DNA from: Selenomonadaceae bacterium
Lineage (GTDB): Bacteria; Bacillota; Negativicutes; Selenomonadales; Selenomonadaceae
Assembly (NCBI GenBank): GCA_030523645.1
Contig: JAUNIB010000011.1
Location: 1-64,000 of the forward strand
Direction: 5' to 3'
Length of the DNA stretch: 64,000 bases
Below, piece by piece: positions 16,429-25,230 of the stretch. Within the stretch, counting starts at the first letter, position 1; every line of letters starts with the position of its first letter. The position numbers and the translations under genes were made by a program. Below the pieces are notes generated by a model. It had not been told where the DNA came from. It searched no databases and saw only the letters and a program-made list of their open reading frames with translations.

Positions 16429-18159
16429 TCAATACGGGCCCGTCTTGATATCGTCATCCTCTGTGTAGAGGCTGCAGCAGCTCTGGGCTGTCTGGAAATT
16501 CTTCAAGACGGAATTTATCGACAGACGGACACCGGGGTAAATCGTATCACGAACCTTAACCTTGCCGTTCTTCATCTTGACGATTTCCTCGTCCATCTCC
16601 ATCAGCTGCTTCGTCTTTCTCTCGATTTCGCCGGCTAATGGGAACTGAGAACGGGTCAGCTTGTTTATCTGCTCGATTCGCTGCTCCGGCAGACTCATTA
16701 TATCAATCTTCTCCAGCGCCTTAAGGGTCTTTTTCAAAGAATCCATCTTCTTCTTTGCTTCATTCAGCTCAGCCATGAGTTTCTTGTACTCACGATGAAT
16801 CATAGGATTCTGCCCTACCGATATGCGGGTTATGACATTGGCCGCATTGCCGATAATCTGCGCCTTTACCTCTTCGCCGGCAGAAGCCAGGCCTCCGGTG
16901 ATGGCACCGCGCTTGCCTTCCACGATAATTTTCTTTCCGGCGGTCAAGGTCGAATGCAGGGAAACATCAAGAATGTGAATCTCTCCGCCGGCCTCCAGCT
17001 CAGCATTCTCCACAAAGCTGGCACTGAGATTGCCTCGGGCGATTACCTTGCTTCGGCTCATACCCTGAACACCGCCGGTAATAGAGATATTATTTCCCTC
17101 TACATTCCCTCCGGCTACAACACCGCCGATTTCTACATCGCCGGTAGCCTTCACCGAGAAGCCCATCTCCACATCGCCGCTGACCCGGACAAAGCCGTTA
17201 AACTCAATATTGCCGGTAGACACGCCAACATTGCCCGACACCTCAAATCTCGGGTCAATGGAAATCAGGGAGCCGTTGTCCACAATCTGACCGTCAATTG
17301 CGGCGACTACCTCGTTCTCATTTTCAATTTTAGTATTTTTTCCTGACGGAACCGGTCTGGGCTTACCGGACTTCGCACTGATTTCATCGCCCAGTACATT
17401 CTTACCCGGCGTCCCAAGAGTGTGTGGTATACGCCTGGCAATGACATCTCCGGCCTTTGCCAGCACGAAAAGCTGAAGGTTCTTGAAATCCACCCGGTCG
17501 TGGTCATCGCTCATCGCCTTGCCCTTATTGGAAAGGTCAAAATATTTTTCTATCCGGGCATCCTGACCCTTTACGGCCTCAGTGCCCTTGGCCACAATGA
17601 AATCTATTCCCTTGGGGAGCGTAACCTTCAGATGATCCTCATCTATGCCGTAAACAATACCGGCCCGGTGCATAGACTCTACTACTGCCCTTACCGGCGG
17701 TATCTGTCTCCCCTGCACCGCATCCCACTTTATGGTGGCCGTCATTCTGTCCTTGGATATATCGAAGTGATACTCTGCAGGCGGCAGACCGCTGTCAAAT
17801 GCAACATTGCCGAAATGCCGCATCCCCTCGCCCTCAGCCTCCGGGTCTCCCTCGAATATCTCCGCCAGCTGAATCCTCGTGCCCTCAGCCTTGCGGATAG
17901 CCTTGGACAGAGTAACGATACTGTAGTCAACCGCCCGATACTTATCCAGCAGCTTCTGCATATTATCCATCTCAAAGAGAACGCTGTCGTCCTCCATGGG
18001 ATAAACAGTGATAAAAACTCCGTCCCTATCGAACTCTATAATATAGCCGGCTTCTCTGCTGCCCTCACTAAAGCCGCCTTCTTTTCCCGCAGCCGGGGCA
18101 GCGGTATCCATCGTCGCAAGTTCGGCTTCATTATTGTCTTTTTCGTCTAAAACGGCCAT
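16429..18159 (-). CDS. FapA family protein (DUF342)
   Basis: 576 residues. The centre (about 250-440) is a run of short beta repeats (VSGNVGVSTGNIEFNGFVRV, then SGDVEMGFSVKATGDVEIGG) that should form a polymer-like beta helix, as in FapA and bactofilin-like folds; a coiled coil (about 460-530) follows. It is found in many Firmicute fla operons near sigD; its role there is not settled, perhaps in envelope or flagellar scaffolding. The ATG at 18159 has AGAGGG seven bases upstream. No signal peptide is seen, so it is probably cytoplasmic. Confidence 0.85.
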   Translation of the reverse strand: MAVLDEKDNNEAELATMDTAAPAAGKEGGFSEGSREAGYIIEFDRDGVFITVYPMEDDSVLFEMDNMQKLLDKYRAVDYSIVTLSKAIRKAEGTRIQLAEIFEGDPEAEGEGMRHFGNVAFDSGLPPAEYHFDISKDRMTATIKWDAVQGRQIPPVRAVVESMHRAGIVYGIDEDHLKVTLPKGIDFIVAKGTEAVKGQDARIEKYFDLSNKGKAMSDDHDRVDFKNLQLFVLAKAGDVIARRIPHTLGTPGKNVLGDEISAKSGKPRPVPSGKNTKIENENEVVAAIDGQIVDNGSLISIDPRFEVSGNVGVSTGNIEFNGFVRVSGDVEMGFSVKATGDVEIGGVVAGGNVEGNNISITGGVQGMSRSKVIARGNLSASFVENAELEAGGEIHILDVSLHSTLTAGKKIIVEGKRGAITGGLASAGEEVKAQIIGNAANVITRISVGQNPMIHREYKKLMAELNEAKKKMDSLKKTLKALEKIDIMSLPEQRIEQINKLTRSQFPLAGEIERKTKQLMEMDEEIVKMKNGKVKVRDTIYPGVRLSINSVLKNFQTAQSCCSLYTEDDDIKTGPY

Positions 18160-18203
18160 ACCCAGCCCTCTTTTCGTAAACAATAAGACTATTCACTTAC
18201 AAA

Positions 18204-18953
18204 CTACATTGAATCAATATCCATTGCCGTCAGAAAACCTCGCAGGCGGATAATCGCCTTGGAATGAATCTGACAGATACGAGCCTCCGTAAGATGGAGA
18301 ATCATGCCGATTTCCCTTAAAGTCAGCTCCTCGTAATAGTAGAGAGAGATTACCAGCCGCTCCTTCTCCGAGAGCTTATCTATAGCCTTGGCCAGACACT
18401 GCTTCAGCTCCTGCTTCTCCACTCCTGCAGTGGGGTCGCTGGAGGAGAACTCAGTCTCCTGCCGCAGATAATCCTCAAGTGGAACCACCGTAGCCGCATT
18501 CATCTCCATCTCAATGCGATGAAGCTCCGGCACAGTTATCCCCAGCTCAGCTGCTGTCTCGTCATCGGTAGGTACCCGTCCAAGTGTACCCTCCAGACGG
18601 GCCACAGCCCTCTCAAACTCCTTTATTCTGGCTCTTAGGGAAATAGGAATCCAATCCTTTGACCGCAGGTAGTCCAGCATAGAGCCTCTTATTCTCGTAC
18701 CTGCGTATGTCTCAAACTTATTGCCGCGGCTGATATCATAGCGGTCTACCGCATCCAGCAGACCGAAGAAGCCGCTGCTGATAAGGTCGTCCTTCTCGAT
18801 GTGTGACGGCAGACTGATAGCAAGGCGGCCGGCAATGACATTCACCATCGGCAGATAATGCTCGATGAGCCGGTCCCTGACCTCCCGCTCCTTCTTCTTG
18901 CCGTACTGTTCCCACAGAAGGGCTATTTCTTTGTCGTCAAGCTCTGAAGCCAA
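18204..18953 (-). CDS. sigD: RNA polymerase sigma factor for flagellar operon (SigD/FliA)
   Basis: 249 residues of the FliA/WhiG sigma family, which drives late flagellar, motor and chemotaxis genes. Region 2 shows HIEKDDLISSGFFGLLDAVD and the -10 helix near YAGTRIRGSMLDYLRS; region 3 has DWIPISLRARI and a TDDETAAELGI helix; region 4 (LSEKERLVISLYYYEELTLR) contains the -35 reading helix-turn-helix. The start is a TTG at 18953 with GGGAGGGG upstream. Its place near the end of the operon is as in Bacillus, where distance from the promoter affects the level of SigD. No FlgM gene is in the window. Confidence 0.96.
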   Translation of the reverse strand: MASELDDKEIALLWEQYGKKKEREVRDRLIEHYLPMVNVIAGRLAISLPSHIEKDDLISSGFFGLLDAVDRYDISRGNKFETYAGTRIRGSMLDYLRSKDWIPISLRARIKEFERAVARLEGTLGRVPTDDETAAELGITVPELHRIEMEMNAATVVPLEDYLRQETEFSSSDPTAGVEKQELKQCLAKAIDKLSEKERLVISLYYYEELTLREIGMILHLTEARICQIHSKAIIRLRGFLTAMDIDSM

Positions 18954-19068
18954 AATAACCCCTCCCGTTCTTGTTATCTAATATTCGCCCATCCTGCCAG
19001 TCAGGCAGATCTCGCTCCCGTAAGTGAGGATTTATGGGGCTGTCTCAAAAGCTGCCGCAGCAGAAAAA

Positions 19069-19653
19069 TCACTCCGCCTTGGGCAGATTCTCCGCCGTGA
19101 AAGCGTTGAACTCCGCCGGCTCCTCCTCCGCAAAGAAGGGAACGAACTCCGGCTCAGCCTTCTCTCCGCTCTCCTCTGCCGCCACATCAGCCAGAAGCTG
19201 ATCCACCGCAGCATCGGTATCACCGGAAGCATTTTCCTCGGAGCCTTCTCCGCCGGCTTCCTCGCCGGTCTCTTCTGCCTCAGCCGCTTCCTCAGATATC
19301 TCCTCTCCCTCATCGAGAGCATAGAGATAGTCATCGTCGTAAGCCTCGCTGACCCATACCGACTGCATCTCAGCATTCCTGGCTACAAACATGGGTATGC
19401 CGATACGGTCAAGCAGCTGCTCCAAAATAAACACACTAAAGGAGCCGAACAGAAACCCTACAAATGCACGATACATTACAGTAGCAGTCTTATACTCGGC
19501 ACCAAATCCGGTCATCATTATAATGAGGGCCGCCACGACACCCACAGCCAGAGCCGCGGCCAGCTTAAAGGCCTGACTCTGCCGCAGGCGAACCGCCCCA
19601 GGTATCGGGACGGGCACCTCGACATTTACTTTTTTCCAGGAAAATTTACGCAT
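19069..19653 (-). CDS. Membrane protein with acidic C-terminal tail, unknown function
   Basis: 194 residues. Two membrane helices are predicted (about 29-47 and 57-82) with FGAEYKTATVMYRAF between them, then a long acidic cytoplasmic or external tail rich in Glu, Ala and Asp (from about residue 110 to the end). It sits between cheD and sigD, 2 bases after the cheD stop region, so it is co-transcribed. In Bacillus nothing lies in this place. I do not recognise a family. The tail's composition suggests a flexible, interaction-type region. Confidence 0.7.
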   Translation of the reverse strand: MRKFSWKKVNVEVPVPIPGAVRLRQSQAFKLAAALAVGVVAALIIMMTGFGAEYKTATVMYRAFVGFLFGSFSVFILEQLLDRIGIPMFVARNAEMQSVWVSEAYDDDYLYALDEGEEISEEAAEAEETGEEAGGEGSEENASGDTDAAVDQLLADVAAEESGEKAEPEFVPFFAEEEPAEFNAFTAENLPKAE

Positions 19654-19655
19654 TG

Positions 19656-20150
19656 TCAGATTTTCCTTTCGCCCTTATCAACGGTCTTGACGAAATAGTC
19701 ACCATTGTTCAGGTCGATGGATACGGTACGACCACATGTACCGCCGGTATCCTCTGCGAGAATGGGAATTCCCATCTTCTTCAGCAGATTCTTGGCCGCT
19801 ATTGCATTACGCTCGCCGACCTTCATTATATCGGTCGCATTGGCGAAAGCGAACATCTGCGCACCACCGGCCATCTTTGCAACCAGTCGCCGCTGAACAG
19901 CACCGGCAGCAACAACCTCTTTTATCATCAGAGGAATACCGGTATCAGCGAACTTCGCCGGGTTGTCAGTAGCGCGGGACTGCGTACTATCGGACAACAT
20001 TATATGAAGGAGACCGCCAACCTTGCTATGGGGGTCATATACCGAGATTCCTATACAGGAACCAAGACCATAACTGATGAGGGTTGACGGTGCCTTGCCG
20101 ACCTTGTAGTCGGCCATTCCGACCTTTATCAAGTCAGGCATATTACTCAA
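19656..20150 (-). CDS. cheD: Chemoreceptor glutamine deamidase CheD
   Basis: 164 residues. Deamidates selected glutamines in chemoreceptors and binds CheC in the Bacillus-type adaptation system. The catalytic Cys lies in YGLGSCIGI (near residue 32) and the His in GGLLHIML (near 49), with the usual Thr further on. The C-terminal NATDIMKVGERNAIAAK and AEDTGGTCGRTV motifs are conserved. The gene overlaps cheC by 8 bases, fitting the CheC-CheD complex. Confidence 0.94.
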   Translation of the reverse strand: MSNMPDLIKVGMADYKVGKAPSTLISYGLGSCIGISVYDPHSKVGGLLHIMLSDSTQSRATDNPAKFADTGIPLMIKEVVAAGAVQRRLVAKMAGGAQMFAFANATDIMKVGERNAIAAKNLLKKMGIPILAEDTGGTCGRTVSIDLNNGDYFVKTVDKGERKI

Positions 20151-20760
20151 CTCCTACAGCAGTAAGTATAGTCTCAAGCGAACCTGGATCCGGTACAAGG
20201 AAGAAATGTCCGTTGATACCGTCGTCCTCGGAAATAAACTTCGTCTCGATAACAAGAGCATGGTCACCCATCTGACCAAGCTGAACGAGAACTACATTGA
20301 GAATTGCACCGGCCATATCCATAGCCAGCGCCGGAATAGAGGGCAGCAGAGCCAGCTGCGTGAAATTGAAGAGCGCATTGAGATAAGCACCTGAAAGAAT
20401 GTTGCCTATCTCCATGAGAGCGGACTGATCCATGAAATCAAGGGACTTCGTCTCGCCCCGCTGCTTGCCCATGAGGGTATCTACCAGGTAGAAAGCGCTG
20501 TCCTGCGGCATAAGGAAGAGAATATTGCTTGGTGCCTTGCCGTATACTCTGAGGAAAACGCCTACGACTACTGTTTCCGGTCCGCCAACCAGCTCCGGAA
20601 CCTCCTCCAGAGGTACGATTGTTACATTGGGAACATTCATCTCAATGCGGCGGTTTATCAGCTGTGAAAGTGCGGTTGCCGAGTTGCCGGCTCCGATATT
20701 GCCTATCTCACGGAGCGCGTCTAACTGGTTGCCGGACAAATCCTTAAATCCTGTCGGCAT
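20143..20760 (-). CDS. cheC: CheY-P phosphatase CheC
   Basis: 205 residues, cytoplasmic. It dephosphorylates CheY-P and is stimulated by CheD. Both phosphatase signatures are present, LREIGNIGAGNS (near residue 17) and LMEIGNILSGAYLNA (near 115), each with the key Glu and Asn. The ATG has AAGGAG upstream. The genome segment also has FliY with the same motif twice, and no CheZ, as in Bacillus. Confidence 0.94.
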   Translation of the reverse strand: MPTGFKDLSGNQLDALREIGNIGAGNSATALSQLINRRIEMNVPNVTIVPLEEVPELVGGPETVVVGVFLRVYGKAPSNILFLMPQDSAFYLVDTLMGKQRGETKSLDFMDQSALMEIGNILSGAYLNALFNFTQLALLPSIPALAMDMAGAILNVVLVQLGQMGDHALVIETKFISEDDGINGHFFLVPDPGSLETILTAVGVE

Positions 20761-20779
20761 GTATTACACTCCTTTACTA

Positions 20780-21244
20780 TTATTTCAGCTCGTCGGTAAG
20801 ACCGACGATGGCATTGAGGTCAAGCATGATTACCAGACGGTCGTCCAGCTTGCCGATACCGCTGATGAAGCGGCCGATTTCATTATCTACGGACTTGGCT
20901 ACCTCAATCTCGCTCTGATTGAAGACGAGAACCTCAGTAACCTCATCTACGACCATGCCCACGGAGATGTCATCCACCTTGACGATGACGATGCGGGTAT
21001 CATCGGTATATGGGGTATCCATGAGACCGAGGCGCTTCTTCAGGTCGATTACCGGCAGTACGCTGCCTCGGAGATTGATTACGCCCTTGATGAAATCGGA
21101 TGCATAGGGGACTCGGGTAATATCGGTGAGGCCCTTTATTTCCTGAACATTCAGGATATTGAAGCTGTATTCTTCCTTGCGGAGCTTGAAGGCAACGACC
21201 TGCATCTCGCCTTCGCCCACGACTTTCTTATCAATCTTTGCCAT
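20780..21244 (-). CDS. cheW: Chemotaxis coupling protein CheW
   Basis: 154 residues with one CheW beta-barrel domain. It joins chemoreceptors to CheA. Conserved stretches include FKLRKEEYSFNILNVQEIKG, the INLRGSVLPVIDLKKRLGL core, and GMVVDEVTEVL. The gene starts 19 bases after cheA. Nothing unusual. Confidence 0.96.
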   Translation of the reverse strand: MAKIDKKVVGEGEMQVVAFKLRKEEYSFNILNVQEIKGLTDITRVPYASDFIKGVINLRGSVLPVIDLKKRLGLMDTPYTDDTRIVIVKVDDISVGMVVDEVTEVLVFNQSEIEVAKSVDNEIGRFISGIGKLDDRLVIMLDLNAIVGLTDELK

Positions 21245-21263
21245 TTCTCATTCACCCTCCCTT

Positions 21264-23345
21264 TTACATCAATGCGCTGACATCGAGAATGAGCGCTACG
21301 CGGCCGTCACCGAGAACGGTGGCACCGGAGATGACCTTGAGACCTGCCAGCAGCTTGCCCATGGTCTTAATAACGATTTCCTGCTGACCGATGAGGTTGT
21401 CTACTACAATACCGGCCTTCCGGTCGCCGATGTGGACAACTACTACGAAGATATCCTCGTTCTCCTCGGTAGTGGTCTTGGGTACCTGAAGAACATCGGC
21501 ACCGCGGATGATGGGGATAATCTGACCGCGGAGGACGATGACCTCCTTGTTCTTGACGGTCTTGATATCGTCGGGGGAAATATTGATGGTGCTGTCGATG
21601 GAACCGAGAGGAATAGCGTACATCTCGTCCTGCATCTTAACCATCAGTGCCTGGATAATAGCCAGGGTCAGCGGCAGCTTAATCTTGAATACGCTGCCCT
21701 CGTCAATCTTCGTCTCAACATCGACATGACCGCCAAGGGATTCAATCTTGCTGCGGACAACATCCATGCCTACGCCGCGTCCGGAGACATCGGTAATCTG
21801 CTCGGCGGTGGAGAAGCCCGGCAGGAAGATGAGGCGTACAGCATCGGCATCATCCAGAGCCTCGGCCTCCTCAGCACCAATCATGCCCTTTTCAATAGCC
21901 TTGCGGCGGATGATGTCGGCATCGATGCCCTTACCGTCATCGGTAACCATGATGACGACATTATTGCCCTCGTGGCGGGCAATAAGTCCGATTTCACCGG
22001 TACGGGGCTTACCCTTGGCCTCGCGGTCATCCGGATGCTCGACACCGTGGTCGAGAGAGTTGCGGAGAAGATGCATGATGGGATCGCCGATTTCGTCGAT
22101 AACGGTACGATCCAGCTCTGTCTCCTCGCCTTCGATGGTGAGGTTGATTTCCTTATTGAGCTCCTTGGCAAGGTCGCGGACCATGCGGGGGAAGCGGTTG
22201 AATACCTGACCGACCGGGACCATGCGGACCTTCATGACGACAGTCTGGAGGTCGGTGGTTACTCTGTCCATCTGCTCCAGAGTCTCAGTAAGCTCGGTGA
22301 GGCGGTGCATGATACCGATCTGCTCCAGACGGACTTTGTTGATTACCAGCTCACCTACGAGATTCAGCAGAGAGTCGAGTTTTTCAATATCTACACGGAC
22401 GGACTGACCGCTCTTGAGTTTCTTATCCGGAGCCTTGTTTGCTGCAGCCGGCTTTGCGGCAGCCTTGGCTGCGGGAGCGGACGGTTTCGGTGCCGGAGCA
22501 GCTGCGGCGGGAGCCGGGGCTGCTGCAGGAGCCGGAGCTTCTGCCTTCTTGTCCTGAATCTCCGTTACGGTGCAGCTCTCTACCTCGGAGATAGACATTA
22601 CGATTTCCTCCACCTGCTTGGCTTCTGCCTCACAGATGAATACTACATCGAAGGAGTTTTCAAACTTCTCCTGCTCCAAATCCTCGGCGCAGGGTATCGA
22701 TTTTACCACATCGCCCTGCTCATCCAGAGCGTTCATTACCATATAGGACCGGGCTGCCTTCAGAATGCAGCCGCTGGAGAGGACAACCTTCAGCGCATAA
22801 GCCCGCAGGCCGGAATTCTTTGCCTGTGCGATAACATCACGGTCGGTTTCATCCAGCTCAATGCCTACTTCGGCAGCAGCCGGGGCAGCAGGAGCAGCGG
22901 CCGGAGCAGCACCACCGCCTACCGGTGCAGCGGCAGCGGCAGCCGGGTCGGTACCGTTCTCTACAGCCTTAACGATAGCGGAGAGGGAAGCAACCAGATC
23001 GGTAACATCGGCTACATCCTCCGGGCCGCCTTCACCGACGCTCTCAACATTCTGCTCGAGAGCATCAATACACTTGAAGAGCTTGTCCACGATGTCGCTG
23101 GATACCTTGAGCTGTTCCTTGCGGAGAAGGTCAAGCACATTCTCCATATCATGGGTCAGCTCAGCGATTTTGGTGTAACCCATGGTAGCCGACATACCCT
23201 TGATTGTATGCGCATTTCGGAAAATCTCGTTGAGGACGGAAAGGTCTTCCGGGTTATCCTCCAGACTCAGGAGTCCGTCATTTAGAGATTGCAAGTGTTC
23301 TCTGGATTCCTCCAGAAACATTTCCATGTACTGATTTGTTTCCAT
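21264..23345 (-). CDS. cheA: Chemotaxis histidine kinase CheA
   Basis: 693 residues. Phosphorylates CheY and CheB in response to chemoreceptors. P1: phosphorylated His46 in FRNAHTIKGMSA. An Ala-rich linker (about 140-155) leads to a P2-like domain, then a second Ala/Pro/Lys linker (about 265-310). P3 dimer helices hold LLNLVGELVINKVRLEQ; P4 ATPase has HLLRNSLDHGVE, DDGKGID and GRGVGMDVV; P5 is a CheW-like regulatory domain. The ATG has AGGAGG nine bases upstream. All catalytic boxes look intact. Confidence 0.97.
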   Translation of the reverse strand: METNQYMEMFLEESREHLQSLNDGLLSLEDNPEDLSVLNEIFRNAHTIKGMSATMGYTKIAELTHDMENVLDLLRKEQLKVSSDIVDKLFKCIDALEQNVESVGEGGPEDVADVTDLVASLSAIVKAVENGTDPAAAAAAPVGGGAAPAAAPAAPAAAEVGIELDETDRDVIAQAKNSGLRAYALKVVLSSGCILKAARSYMVMNALDEQGDVVKSIPCAEDLEQEKFENSFDVVFICEAEAKQVEEIVMSISEVESCTVTEIQDKKAEAPAPAAAPAPAAAAPAPKPSAPAAKAAAKPAAANKAPDKKLKSGQSVRVDIEKLDSLLNLVGELVINKVRLEQIGIMHRLTELTETLEQMDRVTTDLQTVVMKVRMVPVGQVFNRFPRMVRDLAKELNKEINLTIEGEETELDRTVIDEIGDPIMHLLRNSLDHGVEHPDDREAKGKPRTGEIGLIARHEGNNVVIMVTDDGKGIDADIIRRKAIEKGMIGAEEAEALDDADAVRLIFLPGFSTAEQITDVSGRGVGMDVVRSKIESLGGHVDVETKIDEGSVFKIKLPLTLAIIQALMVKMQDEMYAIPLGSIDSTINISPDDIKTVKNKEVIVLRGQIIPIIRGADVLQVPKTTTEENEDIFVVVVHIGDRKAGIVVDNLIGQQEIVIKTMGKLLAGLKVISGATVLGDGRVALILDVSALM

Positions 23346-23360
23346 CGTGGATACCTCCTG

Positions 23361-24506
23361 TTATCGCTTTAATGCTTTTACTGCAGCTTCTGCTATATTT
23401 TGAACCGGCAATACCTCGTCTGCAAGTCCCCGGTCTACTACCGCCTTCGGCATACCGTAGACTACGCAGGTCTCTTCCGATTCGGCTATTACATAGCCGC
23501 CGGTTTTCTTGATTTTTTCCATGCCGTTGGCTCCGTCCTGACCCATACCGGTAAGGATTACGGAGACCACTTCGTTTCCGTACTTGGCTACAGACTCGAA
23601 CAGCATGTCCGCCGCAGGTCTTAATGTCCCCAGCGGTGCATTCTGATTTAGGGAAATCTCCCTGCCCCCGGAGCCCTCGGCTACCGTCATGTGGTAGTTG
23701 CCGGGAGCTATATATACCGTACCGGGCTTCAAAGGCTCGTGATCTTCGGCCTCCTTGACCCTTATACTGGATACCTCATCCAGCCGTCGGGCGAGGCTCG
23801 CGGTGAACCCCGGCGGCATGTGCTGAACCATCAGCACCGGACAGGGCAAATCCGCCGGCAGCCTCGGCACGAATTCCTGAAGGGCATTGGGGCCGCCTGT
23901 ACTGCAGCCCAGAACGATGAATCGTCCCCCCGAGGAGCGTCCGGCCATGCTTGCCGCCCTTACTGCCTGCTTCACATTGCCTCTGGTGAGAGTGGTGGTG
24001 GTTCTTGTTGCCGTGAAGGTCTTCTTCTCCGGCAGCGTGACCTTTACCGTGCCAAGGGGCTTCTTCACCGGCGGCGGGAATACCGCCAGACTGCCGTTGA
24101 GTCTCTTTCTTATCCTGACCTGTGCCGCCGCCCGGCATTTCGCCAGTATTTCCTCGGCTACCGAATCAAGCTTCGAGAGAGAACCGTTTGGCTTGCAGAT
24201 GAAGTCGATGGCACCCAGCCCCATAGCCTTGATTGTAGCATCGGCACCCTCACGGGTGATACTGCTTACCATTACTACCGGCAGCGGGCAATCCTTCATT
24301 ATTACTTCCAATGCGGAAAGCCCGTCCATAATCGGCATATTTATGTCTAAAGTCAGAAGATCAGGCTTCAGCTTGATGACCTTTTCTATGGCTTCCTTGC
24401 CGGTCTTGGCAGTATCCAGCACCTTGAAGTCAGGCTGTGTTGCAAATAAATCCGTTATTATCCGGCGCATGAACGCCGAATCGTCTGCCACTAAAACCTT
24501 TATCAT
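23361..24506 (-). CDS. cheB: Protein-glutamate methylesterase CheB
   Basis: 381 residues. Removes methyl groups from chemoreceptor glutamates when phosphorylated. The receiver domain has Asp54 in LTLDINMPIMDG. After a long basic linker (about 135-190) the esterase domain shows Ser202 in LGCSTGGPNALQ, His229 in MVQHMPPGFT and an Asp in LTGMGQDGANGM. The partner methyltransferase CheR is not in this window. Adjacent to cheA, as in Bacillus. Confidence 0.96.
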   Translation of the reverse strand: MIKVLVADDSAFMRRIITDLFATQPDFKVLDTAKTGKEAIEKVIKLKPDLLTLDINMPIMDGLSALEVIMKDCPLPVVMVSSITREGADATIKAMGLGAIDFICKPNGSLSKLDSVAEEILAKCRAAAQVRIRKRLNGSLAVFPPPVKKPLGTVKVTLPEKKTFTATRTTTTLTRGNVKQAVRAASMAGRSSGGRFIVLGCSTGGPNALQEFVPRLPADLPCPVLMVQHMPPGFTASLARRLDEVSSIRVKEAEDHEPLKPGTVYIAPGNYHMTVAEGSGGREISLNQNAPLGTLRPAADMLFESVAKYGNEVVSVILTGMGQDGANGMEKIKKTGGYVIAESEETCVVYGMPKAVVDRGLADEVLPVQNIAEAAVKALKR

Positions 24507-24519
24507 GTGATCGCCCCGT

Positions 24520-25194
24520 TTATTCTGTTTTTATACCCTTTGCCAGACTCTGTCTCTGGATATCAAAAATATACTTAACAAGCCTGTTTCTTACCGGTCG
24601 TGTCAGATTCATCATCCGCACGCCTATCAGGAATATCGGATTGGCATCGGTCTCGATAGTCATGCTGCGTACTACCATACCCATTATGCTCAGAGTACCG
24701 ATACCCGGAATATTGTTTATCTCCATGGATACGGAGGTACCGTCCTTTATCCGCGTCGACCAGGAGAAAGCCAGGCCGCTGCCGCTTATGTCAATCATCC
24801 TGGTTTCGGTAAGCGGACCAAACGCGCCCTCGGAATCCATGACTCTGACCTTCACCGGCATATTCACGGAAACTCTTACAAACTCCCGGTTCTGATGGCG
24901 TTCCACCGTCTCCGGCATATCGATTATCCATACCGGCACAGTTTCCATAGCCTTGTCCCGGTAGTTGGTAAAGAATCTGTAGCGGCAGCCTTGTGAAATA
25001 GCCACTCCGTAAATATGCTCACCGCTCATCGGGATTACCGGGCGGAGCTTGCTGTCGATGGGCATAGCCACCACCAGCTTCTTGTCCCTTATATCCTCTA
25101 TCCTGCTCAGTACGCCCTCTTCCAAATCATCAAGGAAAAATTCCAGGCGCTGGCCAAGCTGCAGCACAGTCTTGGCGGGCAAAATATCCGGCAT
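24520..25194 (-). CDS. Flagellar brake-type PilZ domain protein (YcgR-like)
   Basis: 224 residues: an N-terminal YcgR-type beta domain (about 1-95) and a C-terminal PilZ domain. The c-di-GMP contact residues are visible: the Arg-rich RHQNREFVR near residue 95 and DISGSGLAF near 135. It should bind c-di-GMP and slow or alter motility. The ATG at 25194 has GGAG nine bases upstream, whereas the ATG at 25203 touches the ribosome site. Its place inside the operon, as YlxH's neighbour, ties second-messenger sensing to flagellar expression. Confidence 0.88.
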   Translation of the reverse strand: MPDILPAKTVLQLGQRLEFFLDDLEEGVLSRIEDIRDKKLVVAMPIDSKLRPVIPMSGEHIYGVAISQGCRYRFFTNYRDKAMETVPVWIIDMPETVERHQNREFVRVSVNMPVKVRVMDSEGAFGPLTETRMIDISGSGLAFSWSTRIKDGTSVSMEINNIPGIGTLSIMGMVVRSMTIETDANPIFLIGVRMMNLTRPVRNRLVKYIFDIQRQSLAKGIKTE

Positions 25195-25230
25195 TTGTCT
25201 CATCTCCTGTCATGACAATCAAAATCTGTC

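Noticed and set aside
21159-23285. Very long plus-strand open frame opposite cheA
   Set aside because: A codon-bias shadow of cheA; no family motifs and no ribosome site.
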